A DNA stretch of 64,000 bases from Streptomyces griseochromogenes (lineage in GTDB: Bacteria > Actinomycetota > Actinomycetes > Streptomycetales > Streptomycetaceae), in the NCBI RefSeq assembly GCF_001542625.1, contig NZ_CP016279.1, positions 1,364,001 to 1,428,000 on the forward strand. Reading direction: 5' to 3'. The notes beneath the pieces are model-generated. The model searched no databases. It worked only from the letters and a program-made list of their open reading frames with translations, and was not told where the DNA came from. A program made the position numbers and the translations under genes. Of the stretch, positions 15,800 through 23,055 are shown in pieces (the stretch's first letter is position 1; the number at the start of each line of letters is the position of its first letter).

Positions 15800-16924
15800 T
15801 CACAGCCAGCCGTTGCGCTTGAGCGTGCGGTGGATGCCCATGCACAGGACGACGGTGATGCCCATGATCACCGGGTACCCGTACTTCCAGTGCAGCTCGG
15901 GCATGTACTTGAAGTTCATGCCGTACACCCCGCACACCATCGTCGGCACGGCGATGATCGCCGCCCAGGCGGTGATCTTGCGCATGTCCTCGTTCTGCGC
16001 GACCGACGCCTGCGCGAGGTTGGCCTGGAGGATGGAGTTGAGGAGTTCGTCGAAGCCCAGCACCTGCTCCTGGACCCGGGCGAGATGGTCGGCGACGTCC
16101 CGGAAGTACTTCTGGATGTCCGGGTCGACCAGCCGCATCGGCCGCTCGCTCAGCAGCTGCATCGGCCGCAGCAGCGGGGCCACCGCCCGCTTGAACTCCA
16201 GTACCTCACGCTTGAGTTGGTAGATCCGCGCCGAGTCCACACCCCGCGAGACACCACCCCGGCGGCCCGGTGAGAAGACCTCGGTCTCCACCTCGTCGAT
16301 GTCGTCCTGCACCGCGTCGGCCACCGCGATGTAGCCGTCCACGACATGGTCGGCGATGCCGTGCAGCACGGCCGAGGGGCCCTTCGCGAGCAGTTCGGGC
16401 TCGTCCTGCAGCCGGTGCCGCAGCGCCCGCAGCGAGCCCTGGCCGCCGTGCCGCACGGTGATGAAGAAGTCCCGGCCGGTGAAGCACATGACCTCGCCGG
16501 TCTCGACCACCTCGCTGTTGGCGGTCAGCTCGTCGTGCTCGACGTAGTGGATGGTCTTGAAGACGGTGAAGAGCGAGTCGTCGTACCGCTCCAGCTTGGG
16601 CCGCTGGTGGGCCTGGACCGCGTCCTCGACGGCCAGCGGGTGCAGCCCGAACTCGGCGGCGATACCCGCGAACTCCGCCTCGGTCGGCTCGTGGAGGCCG
16701 ATCCATACGAACCCGCCGTCACGGCGCACCTGCCGCATCGCCTCGTGCGGGGTCAGCGGCTTGGCGCTCGGGACACGCGAACCGTCGCGGTAGACGGCGC
16801 AGTCGACGACGGCCGAGGGCGTCGCGGGGTCGCGCGTGGTGTCGTACGACGCGCTCGTCTCCTTGCGGAGCGAGGGACGGGACGACGTACGGACCACGGC
16901 GCGCAGGTCGCGGATCATCGACAT
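15800..16924 (-). CDS. corA: CorA-type magnesium/cobalt transporter
   Basis: A 374-aa protein; ATG 16924 follows AAGGAG. A large cytoplasmic N-terminal domain (about residues 40-300) leads to two C-terminal helices. The first ends in the signature YGMNF (GMN motif, about residue 335), followed by MPEL and the second helix YPVIMGITVVLCMGIH. The basic end LKRNGWL is also typical. It forms a pentameric Mg2+ channel. A 484-nt upstream region contains a short ORF and hairpins that may control it. The neighbouring MgtE-N/CBS protein suggests a magnesium-related cluster. Confidence 0.93.
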   Translation of the reverse strand: MSMIRDLRAVVRTSSRPSLRKETSASYDTTRDPATPSAVVDCAVYRDGSRVPSAKPLTPHEAMRQVRRDGGFVWIGLHEPTEAEFAGIAAEFGLHPLAVEDAVQAHQRPKLERYDDSLFTVFKTIHYVEHDELTANSEVVETGEVMCFTGRDFFITVRHGGQGSLRALRHRLQDEPELLAKGPSAVLHGIADHVVDGYIAVADAVQDDIDEVETEVFSPGRRGGVSRGVDSARIYQLKREVLEFKRAVAPLLRPMQLLSERPMRLVDPDIQKYFRDVADHLARVQEQVLGFDELLNSILQANLAQASVAQNEDMRKITAWAAIIAVPTMVCGVYGMNFKYMPELHWKYGYPVIMGITVVLCMGIHRTLKRNGWL

Positions 16925-17408
16925 GGGCAGGCTCCTTCGCGGGCGGGCAGCGACGGCGCGCGGCGAACGGGTGGAACTACCCGGAATGGGGACGTCCTGT
17001 CGGGTCTCCCCGCCCTTGGGGCAGGAAGGATGTTTGGCACGTCCACAAAGCGGGGAGCACCGCACCGTTGCGGTGGCGACTTCGCCGCTGATGCAGAAAC
17101 TGATTCAGGTCAGACAGCTCAGGCAAAGCGAAACGAAGTGCTCTTCCGAACGGCGACGCGAACGGGAAGGTGGCAGCCAGCCGGGAACTACTTCAGCAGC
17201 CGGAAGAGCGAGTGGTACTGCACGGTCGACTTCGATCCATGACAGCCCCACCTCCTCCGGCCGGTCCCTCGTAAGGGAGTCTCATCGGCGTCGGGACTCG
17301 ATCAGCGACGCTTCTGCGTGCTACCCCGAACCACCGGCTCAGCGTAGCAGTCACCCGAAGTGTCAAGGTGCCGCTTTGCCCGCTGCTGACGAGATCTATG
17401 CTCACGGC
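16925..17408. other. Long divergent leader/intergenic region upstream of corA
   Basis: No conventional gene fits in these 484 nt. On the minus strand it holds a TTGACA (17360-17365), a GCGTCG...CGACGC hairpin (17289-17312 approx.), a TCCCT-CGTA-AGGGA hairpin (17264-17277 approx.) and the short ORF at 17193-17240, all in the order expected of a corA leader. It does not match the M-box magnesium riboswitch consensus that I know. The plus strand supplies the upstream region of the suppressor-of-fused-domain gene. Confidence 0.5.
17193..17240 (-). CDS. Possible 15-aa leader peptide upstream of corA
   Basis: The minus strand reads MDRSRPCSTTRSSGC then TGA, preceded by GGAGGAGG 10 nt before the ATG, one of the best ribosome-binding sites in the window. 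It lies about 270 nt upstream of corA in the presumed leader. Three Arg, five Ser and two Cys codons could make translation sensitive to amino-acid supply. Expression is not shown, and chance cannot be excluded for such a short ORF. Confidence 0.35.
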   Translation of the reverse strand: MDRSRPCSTTRSSGC

Positions 17409-18005
17409 ATGGTTGATGTTCTTCCTCTGGTCGAGGCACGGTTGAGCACCGCGCTGGGCGCACCGGACGCGCGCGCCGCGGTCACCTTCCTCGGCACGGA
17501 CCGCATCGAGGTGCTCCGCTTCCGGGATTCCGATCAAGAGGGAGCCGTGGTCCGTTACGCCACGCTCGGCATGTCCGCGCACCCCATGACGGACCCCACG
17601 GCGATGCTCGCCGACCCCGTCAAGGGCCCCCGCGCCGAGCTGGTCCTGACGGTCCGCGCGGGCCTCGCGGAGACCGACAAGGTACTCCGCGCGCTCGCCG
17701 TACTCGCCGCGTCCCCGCAGGTGGAAGGCGTGGTGGTGGCCCCTGGCGCCTCCCTGGACGTGGGTGACCCACTGTGGCCCGGCGCCCCCTTCTCCTCGGT
17801 CCTGGTGGGCGAACCCGGCGGTCTCGTCGAGGACCTGGAGCTGGACGCGCCGATGGATCCCGTACGGTTCCTGCCGCTGCTGCCGATGACCGCGAACGAG
17901 GCCGCCTGGAAGCGGGTGCACGGCGCGCAGGCCCTCCAGGAGCGCTGGCTCACGAAGGGCACGGACCTGAGGGATCCGGCCCGCAAGTCCGTCCCGCTCG
18001 ACTGA
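17409..18005 (+). CDS. Suppressor-of-fused (SUFU) domain protein
   Basis: A 198-aa protein from ATG 17409 (MVDVLPLVEARLSTALGAPD), with only a weak Shine-Dalgarno. Family-typical blocks are VVRYATLGMSAHPMTDP, GPRAELVLTVRAGL, LASLDVGDPLWPG-like text and FLPLLPMTANEAAWKR near the C-terminus. This matches the bacterial SUFU-domain family, cytoplasmic proteins of unknown function often tied to polymorphic-toxin immunity elsewhere. No toxin is visible next to it here, and the gene is conserved at this position in Streptomyces from memory, so a housekeeping role is more likely. Confidence 0.8.
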   Translation: MVDVLPLVEARLSTALGAPDARAAVTFLGTDRIEVLRFRDSDQEGAVVRYATLGMSAHPMTDPTAMLADPVKGPRAELVLTVRAGLAETDKVLRALAVLAASPQVEGVVVAPGASLDVGDPLWPGAPFSSVLVGEPGGLVEDLELDAPMDPVRFLPLLPMTANEAAWKRVHGAQALQERWLTKGTDLRDPARKSVPLD

Positions 18006-18326
18006 CCCGGACGTGACCGATCTCACCAACGCGGGGACGGTATCGGCCAGTTGGCAAAGGCGGCGACACTGTCCTCGGCGGCGCCGTCTCCCGCTCCTCG
18101 GCTGCGGTCCTACCGATCCTCCAGCAGGCGTTGTACGTCCCGCGGGGAGGGGATTCGTGTGCCGTCGGACGGAGCGGCACAGCACGCGAGGCCCAGGTCT
18201 CCCGCGTGCGAACGATATTTCGGTGTGAGAACTGTTGCGCCTGCTTGTAATGGGCAACGCCCACCGGAGCCGGTGCGTGCGCCGGTCGGGTGATCGTCCT
18301 TGACGTAACGGGACAGGGGTAGGACC
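18006..18326 (+). other. Intergenic region without a convincing gene
   Basis: 321 nt between the SUFU-domain gene and the DUF6758 gene. The readings across it have no family features and poor ribosome-binding sites. TGTAAT at 18246-18251 could be a -10 element for the downstream gene, with only a weak -35 partner. Confidence 0.4.
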
Positions 18327-18336
18327 GTGGAGCCCT

Positions 18337-18978
18337 ATGAGGGGCGAACCCAGTTGCCCGAAGTGTGGTGGCCGGGTCAGGGCTCCCGGTCTCTTCGCCG
18401 ATACCTGGCAGTGCGATGTTCACGGGTCGGTGCATCCGCTGCAGCCCGTGATCCCGCCCAGCGTCGAGGCGCTCAATGTCGTGGTGCATCGCACGCAGGT
18501 CCCCGTGTGGATGCCGTGGCCGCTGCCGGTCGGATGGCTGTTCACGGGGGTGACCTACGCGGGCGACGACCGCAGCGGCGGCCGTGCCACCGCCGTGGCC
18601 TGCTCCGGGCCCGGCCCGCTCGGCGGCATGGGCGAGCTGATCCTGGTCGCCGAGGAGCTCGGCGTCGGCCTCGGAGCGCGGTACGCGGGCATCGACGGCC
18701 CGGATCCAGGGGCGTACATGAACGTCGAGAAGCCGCCTCAGGCCAAGGTCCTTGCCGCCGGCCGCCCGACCCCGCTCTGGCACGTCTACCGCACTCCCGA
18801 CGACCGTGCCGTCTTCGCCGGTGAGGCGCTCGGGATGTGGCTGTGGGCGGTGATGTGGCCCGAGCAGGCGGGCTTGCTCATGTACGACGAGCTGGTGCTG
18901 ACGGATCTGCGGGATGCGGGGGCGGAGTTGGATCTGGTGCCTTGTGGGGCGCTTTCGCCGCGCTTGCTCAAGCCGTGA
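18337..18978 (+). CDS. DUF6758 family protein with N-terminal zinc ribbon
   Basis: A 213-aa protein starting MRGEPSCPKCGGRVRAPGLF; GTGGAG lies 7 nt upstream. CPKC plus a downstream CDVH suggest a rubredoxin-like zinc knuckle at residues 7-30. The body contains PVWMPWPLPVGWLFTGVTYA and the C-terminal hydrophobic block GEALGMWLWAVMWPEQAGLL. It fits the Streptomyces DUF6758 family, of unknown function. It is probably monocistronic, with a reverse copy of the interspersed repeat after it. Confidence 0.78.
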   Translation: MRGEPSCPKCGGRVRAPGLFADTWQCDVHGSVHPLQPVIPPSVEALNVVVHRTQVPVWMPWPLPVGWLFTGVTYAGDDRSGGRATAVACSGPGPLGGMGELILVAEELGVGLGARYAGIDGPDPGAYMNVEKPPQAKVLAAGRPTPLWHVYRTPDDRAVFAGEALGMWLWAVMWPEQAGLLMYDELVLTDLRDAGAELDLVPCGALSPRLLKP

Positions 18979-19037
18979 CGCCGCGCTCGCTTCGGCCGTA
19001 GTGCCCACTGGGGTGGGGCGTGCTGTCCGAGGGCGGG

Positions 19038-19081
19038 TGTGGGGTGTTCGGGGTTGCTCGTGCAGTTCCCCGCTCCCCTCA
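19038..19081 (-). repeat. Streptomyces interspersed 3'-end repeat, copy 2 (reverse)
   Basis: The minus strand reads AGGGGAGCGGGGAACTGCAC and continues with GAGCAACCCCGAACACCCC, a diverged copy of the element at 145-187. It lies between the DUF6758 stop and the PHP gene start. Confidence 0.55.
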
Positions 19082-19191
19082 GGTGGGTTTGTGTAGGGGG
19101 CGCTGATCGGGTGCGGGTGTGACATGGCGTCGCTGTCCTGACGCTATCCTTAGGTGTCCCCTTCCGTCCGTCACCGCCTGGAGTACGCGTC

Positions 19192-20049
19192 GTGCGCATC
19201 GACCTGCACTGTCACTCCACGGCCTCCGACGGTACGGACACCCCGGCCGAGCTGGTGCGCCATGCCGCCGCGGCCGGTCTGGACGTCGTCGCGCTGACCG
19301 ACCACGACACCACCCGTGGGTACGCCGAGGCGATCACCGCGCTGCCCGAGGGGCTCACGCTGGTCACCGGTGCCGAGCTGTCCTGCCGTATCGACGGCAT
19401 CTCCATGCACATGCTGGCCTACCTCTTCGACCCCGAGGAGCCCGATCTGCTCGCCGAGCGCGAGCTGGTCCGGGACGACCGGGTGCCGCGGGCCCAGGGC
19501 ATGGTCACCAAGCTGAACGCGCTCGGCGTGCCGGTCGCCTGGGAACAGGTCGAGCGGATCGCCGCCGGCGGTTCCGTGGGGCGTCCGCATGTCGCCAGCG
19601 CGCTCGTCGAGCTGGGTGTGGTGCCCACGGTCGGCGACGCGTTCACCGAGGAGTGGCTGGCCGACGGTGGCCGGGCCTTCGTGGCGAAGCACGAGACCGA
19701 TCCCTTCGAGGCGATCCGGCTGATCAAGGGCGCGGGCGGCGTGGCCGTCTTCGCGCACCCGGCTGCCGCCAAGCGTGGCCGTACGGTGCCGGAGTCCGCG
19801 ATCGCGAAGATGGCGGCGGCCGGTCTGGACGGCATCGAGGTCGACCACATGGACCATGACGCCGACGCCCGGGCCCGGCTGCGGGGCCTCGCGAAGGAAC
19901 TGGGGCTGCTGGTCACGGGGTCCTCGGACTACCACGGCAGCCGCAAGAGCGTGTCGCTCGGCGAGTACACGACGGACCCCGAGGTGTACGGGGAGATCAT
20001 CCGGCGGGCCACCGGCGCGTTCCCCGTCCCGGGGACCGGCGGGGCCTGA
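19192..20049 (+). CDS. PHP-domain metal-dependent phosphoesterase (RNase AM/TrpH-like)
   Basis: A 285-aa protein from GTG 19192 with GGAG upstream. All PHP metal-binding motifs are visible: DLHCHSTASDG, LTDHDTTRG, the Glu in TGAELSC, GRPHVASAL, VFAHPAA and TGSSDYHG. This is the TrpH/YciV subgroup, whose members hydrolyse 3',5'-nucleotide bisphosphates and trim RNA 5' ends. It is cytoplasmic. marC follows after 71 nt and may share the transcript. Confidence 0.9.
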   Translation: MRIDLHCHSTASDGTDTPAELVRHAAAAGLDVVALTDHDTTRGYAEAITALPEGLTLVTGAELSCRIDGISMHMLAYLFDPEEPDLLAERELVRDDRVPRAQGMVTKLNALGVPVAWEQVERIAAGGSVGRPHVASALVELGVVPTVGDAFTEEWLADGGRAFVAKHETDPFEAIRLIKGAGGVAVFAHPAAAKRGRTVPESAIAKMAAAGLDGIEVDHMDHDADARARLRGLAKELGLLVTGSSDYHGSRKSVSLGEYTTDPEVYGEIIRRATGAFPVPGTGGA

Positions 20050-20120
20050 GACCCTCAGGGGTCGACTCCGCGCCACCTCACGCCCACTTTTCTTCTTCCC
20101 GCAAGGCTTGTACTTCCCTC

Positions 20121-20726
20121 ATGTTCGACGTCGCTGTCTTCGGCTCCCTCTTCCTGACCCTCTTCGTCATCATGGATCCCCCAGGGATCACCCCGATCTT
20201 CCTCGCGCTGACCGCGGGGCGCCCCGCCAAGGTGCAGAAGCGGATGGCCTTCCAGGCCGTCTGTGTGGCGGGCGGGGTCATCGCGACCTTCGGTGTGCTG
20301 GGCCACCAGATCCTGAACTACCTGCACGTCTCCGTCCCCGCGCTGATGATCGCGGGCGGTCTGCTGCTTCTGCTGATCGCGCTGGACCTGCTCACCGGCA
20401 AGACCGACGAGCCGAAGCAGACCAAGGACGTGAACGTCGCCCTCGTGCCGCTGGGCATGCCGCTGCTGGCGGGGCCCGGTGCCATCGTGTCCGTGATCCT
20501 TGCCGTGCAGAAGGCCGGCAGTGTGGCCACACAGGTCTCCGTGTGGTCCGCGATCCTCGCGATCCACGTGGTGCTGTGGCTGGTGATGCGTTACTCGCTG
20601 CTGATCATCCGGGTCATCAAGGACGGCGGCGTGGTCCTGGTGACGCGGCTCGCGGGCATGATGCTCTCCGCGATCGCGGTGCAGCAGATCATCAACGGTG
20701 TCACTCAGGTGATCCGGGGGAGCTGA
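20121..20726 (+). CDS. MarC family integral membrane protein
   Basis: A 201-aa, very hydrophobic protein with about six helices. MDPPGITPIFLALTAG is the first conserved MarC motif, and PLGMPLLAGPGAIVSVILAV is the second-half equivalent that reveals the internal repeat of the family. MarC proteins have no established transport substrate, and the old link to multiple antibiotic resistance has not held up. The ATG has only a weak upstream AAGG. Confidence 0.9.
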   Translation: MFDVAVFGSLFLTLFVIMDPPGITPIFLALTAGRPAKVQKRMAFQAVCVAGGVIATFGVLGHQILNYLHVSVPALMIAGGLLLLLIALDLLTGKTDEPKQTKDVNVALVPLGMPLLAGPGAIVSVILAVQKAGSVATQVSVWSAILAIHVVLWLVMRYSLLIIRVIKDGGVVLVTRLAGMMLSAIAVQQIINGVTQVIRGS

Positions 20727-20770
20727 GACCTGGCCTCGGCTCCCCCGGAAAGCTTGAGTGTCGCCGCCCG

Positions 20771-20926
20771 TTACGAGGCCGGCGTGTGCTCGGCCGGGCG
20801 GATCCACAGGCGCTGTCCGATGGCGGCGGCCTGCTGAACTATCCGGTTGACGGAGGCGGCGTCCACGACGGTGCTGTCCACGGTGGTGCCGTTGACCTCG
20901 TCGAGTCGCATGATTTCGAAGCGCAT
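20771..20926 (-). CDS. Small conserved hypothetical protein (51 aa)
   Basis: The minus strand reads MRFEIMRLDEVNGTTVDSTV, continuing through DAASVNRIVQQAAAIGQRLW to IRPAEHTPAS and TAA. AAGGGAGAAG precedes the ATG at a normal distance and codon third positions follow the local GC bias, so it is very likely real. It has no membrane segment or known motif; I recall similar 50-aa proteins in this place in other streptomycetes. An AT-rich region at 21000-21060 upstream probably contains its promoter. Confidence 0.7.
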   Translation of the reverse strand: MRFEIMRLDEVNGTTVDSTVVDAASVNRIVQQAAAIGQRLWIRPAEHTPAS

Positions 20927-21093
20927 GGCTTCTCCCTTCGTCTGGTCATCCTCCTGCGGAGAACTACTGGGTGTGACCTTGTGTCGTAGGAGTCAACGGC
21001 TTGCGTGTTACAAACATTCCCTACGCTAAAGAAATTTTTCGAACAGCTAATTACTGACCGGTAAGCGGGGGTGGCGGGACCGACCGGGAGCGG

Positions 21094-21123
21094 TTGTGTT
21101 CGCAGCGTGACCGCCGGGACAAT
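21094..21123 (+). promoter_or_regulatory. Promoter of the NYN-domain gene, probably giving a leaderless mRNA
   Basis: TTGTGT (21094-21099), 18 bp, then GACAAT (21118-21123). The ATG is at 21131, where transcription from this promoter would begin, so the mRNA is expected to be leaderless. Confidence 0.5.
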
Positions 21124-21130
21124 GGAGGCG

Positions 21131-22027
21131 ATGAACGACGACCTGGCGGCCCTCTCCGCCCGCATCGACCACACCAACGAGCTGCTGCAGCGCATGCTCG
21201 CCGAGGTCGCCAAGACGCCCTCGACCCACGCGATCTTCGTCGACGCGGGCTATCTGTACGCGGCCGCGGGCCGGCTGGTCGCCGGGACCGAGGACCGCCG
21301 GGCCTTCGACCTCGACGCCGAGGGCCTGATCGACGCGCTCATCGACAAGGCCCGCACGATCTTCGCGGACAGCCGCCTGCTGCGCGTCTACTGGTACGAC
21401 GGCGCCCGCCGCCGTATCCATACCGCCGAGCAGCAGTCCATCGCCGAGCTGCCCGACGTCAAGGTCCGCCTCGGCAACCTGAATGCCAACAACCAGCAGA
21501 AGGGCGTCGATTCCCTCATCCGCTCCGACCTGGAGTCCCTCGCCCGGCACCGCGCGATCAGCGACGCGGCCCTGCTCGGCGGCGACGAGGATCTGGTGTC
21601 GGCGGTGGAGGCGGCCCAGGGCTACGGCGCGCGCGTCCACCTGTGGGGCATCGAGGCACCCGAGGGCCGCAACCAGGCCGAGCCGCTGCTCTGGGAGGTG
21701 GACAGCCAGCGCACCCTCGACCTGGAGTTCTTCAAGCCGTACGTCGCCCGCCGCACGGCCGCCGCCTACGAGGCCGCCGCCGGGACCCGTCCCACCCGCG
21801 ACGACGTCCGCTTCGTCGGCGCCCAGATCGCGGCGAAATGGCTGGCCGCCCGGGGCCGCGAGTCCCTGGTCGAGCTGCTGCCCGGCCACCCCCGACTGCC
21901 CGGCTCCGTCGACCAGGACCTCCTGGTCGAGGCCGAACGCCTGCTCCAGTACTCGCTACGCGGCCAGGGAGACCTGCGTCACGCCCTGCGCGAAGGCTTC
22001 TGGGAGCACCTTCAGACGCAGTACTAG
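21131..22027 (+). CDS. NYN-domain (PIN-like) putative ribonuclease
   Basis: A 298-aa protein. After a short coiled helix (LAALSARIDHTNELLQRMLA) comes THAIFVDAGYLYAAAGRLVA, the first strand of NYN domains with its catalytic Asp. Further acidic positions are in LRVYWYDGARRR, QKGVDSLIRSDL and DAALLGGDEDLV. NYN domains cleave RNA with metal help, and bacterial members often act in RNA decay. The C-terminal half (about 200-298) has no domain I can name. A -10 element lies 7 nt before the ATG. Confidence 0.82.
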   Translation: MNDDLAALSARIDHTNELLQRMLAEVAKTPSTHAIFVDAGYLYAAAGRLVAGTEDRRAFDLDAEGLIDALIDKARTIFADSRLLRVYWYDGARRRIHTAEQQSIAELPDVKVRLGNLNANNQQKGVDSLIRSDLESLARHRAISDAALLGGDEDLVSAVEAAQGYGARVHLWGIEAPEGRNQAEPLLWEVDSQRTLDLEFFKPYVARRTAAAYEAAAGTRPTRDDVRFVGAQIAAKWLAARGRESLVELLPGHPRLPGSVDQDLLVEAERLLQYSLRGQGDLRHALREGFWEHLQTQY

Positions 22028-22038
22028 CCCGTCGGCCG

Positions 22039-22926
22039 CTACCGGCGTGCCCGGTCCGGACGCTCGTCCCAGAAGCCGGCTATCGCGCGTGCCGTGGCGA
22101 GCGGCTGGTCGGTGTTGGGCGAGTGCTCGGCGCCCTCGACGACCGTCCGCCGTGCCTTCAGCCGCCGCGCCATCTCGTCGAGCAGCGCGAGCGGCCAGGT
22201 GTCGTCCAGCGCGCCCGACAGGACGTGGAACGGCAGCGGTACGGCGGCCAGTTCGGCGACGCGATCCGGTTCGCCGCACAACTGGCGGCCGGTGGCGAGG
22301 AGTTGGGCGGGCTTGTTCCCCAGCCAGCGGCGGCGCAGATCCTCCCGGTCGTCCAGACCGCCGTCGAGTCCGCCCGCGTCGGTCTCCTCGGGTGCATCCA
22401 TCGCCCGCATCGCGTCCCACACCTCGGCCATCGTCATCACGGCGAGCGCGTCCCGCAGCAGCTTCACGCGCTGCTGCTGGGAGGCCGAGATCTGCGCCGG
22501 GCCCGAGGCCATCAAGGTGAGCGACAGGAACGGGGAGTGGTCGATCAGCACGGCCGCGCGCGAGATCTGCCCGCCGAGGGAGTGTCCCAGCAGATGCACG
22601 GGCCCGCCGACGGCCTCCGCCTGTGCCAGCACGTCCCGCGCCAACTCCTCCTGCGCGTAAGCGGATTCGTCGTGCTCGGGACCGTCCGACTCGTACTGCC
22701 CGCGCCCGTCCACGGCCACGGTCCGGTACCCGCGCTCGGCCAGCGGCACATGCAGCGGATTGAAGTCCTCCTTGCTCCCGGTGAACCCCGGCAGCAGCAG
22801 AGCGACGCCCCTGGGCTCGACCCCGGCGGCCACGGGCGCGTCGACGACGGCGAATTCACCGCGCGCGGTGCGCAGGGAGTACGCACGGGCGCCGGGGGGC
22901 GGGACGAAGGTGGCAGGCCTGCTCAT
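22039..22926 (-). CDS. Alpha/beta-fold hydrolase
   Basis: A 295-aa protein. LLPGFTGSKEDFNPL carries the oxyanion region, GHSLGGQ the nucleophile Ser, SGALDDTWPL the likely acid and EGAEHSPN the catalytic His. No signal peptide is evident, so it is predicted cytoplasmic. Substrate unknown. It ends 12 nt from the convergent NYN gene. The ATG at 22926 has a weak Shine-Dalgarno. It lies downstream of the RNA helicase gene on the same strand, separated by a long hairpin. Confidence 0.85.
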   Translation of the reverse strand: MSRPATFVPPPGARAYSLRTARGEFAVVDAPVAAGVEPRGVALLLPGFTGSKEDFNPLHVPLAERGYRTVAVDGRGQYESDGPEHDESAYAQEELARDVLAQAEAVGGPVHLLGHSLGGQISRAAVLIDHSPFLSLTLMASGPAQISASQQQRVKLLRDALAVMTMAEVWDAMRAMDAPEETDAGGLDGGLDDREDLRRRWLGNKPAQLLATGRQLCGEPDRVAELAAVPLPFHVLSGALDDTWPLALLDEMARRLKARRTVVEGAEHSPNTDQPLATARAIAGFWDERPDRARR

Positions 22927-22973
22927 GGGGAGAGGCTATCGGGCCTGTCGAGCACGGGAACGAGGTGGGGATG

Positions 22974-23012
22974 CCGACGGCCCGGTCCCACCGAGGTGGT
23001 CCGGGCCGTCGG
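22974..23012 (-). terminator. Long hairpin terminator downstream of the DEAD-box helicase gene
   Basis: CCGACGGCCCGG (22974-22985) pairs perfectly with CCGGGCCGTCGG (23001-23012). The 15-nt loop contains CCACC/GGTGG, which extends the pairing. It lies between the helicase stop and the next minus-strand start. Confidence 0.7.
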
Positions 23013-23055
23013 GGTGACGCCTTTGCGCTGTCCGGCCGGTGAGCCGAAGCGCCGA

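Noticed and set aside
17140..17370. M-box (ykoK) magnesium riboswitch upstream of corA
   Set aside because: Some short words resemble it, but the conserved core and the internal loop sequences I know for that class are absent; only a leader ORF and simple hairpins can be supported.
17354..17370. TTGACA plus TACGCT upstream of corA as a full promoter
   Set aside because: The spacing is about 14 bp, shorter than normal; only the TTGACA is mentioned as part of the leader region.
18013..18228. 71-codon ORF after the suppressor-of-fused-domain gene
   Set aside because: Arg/Pro-rich with irregular codon bias, no ribosome-binding site and no family features.
18300..18326. TTGACG...TAGGAC as a promoter for the DUF6758 gene
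   Set aside because: The two hexamers are only 14 bp apart, too close for a functional -35/-10 pair.
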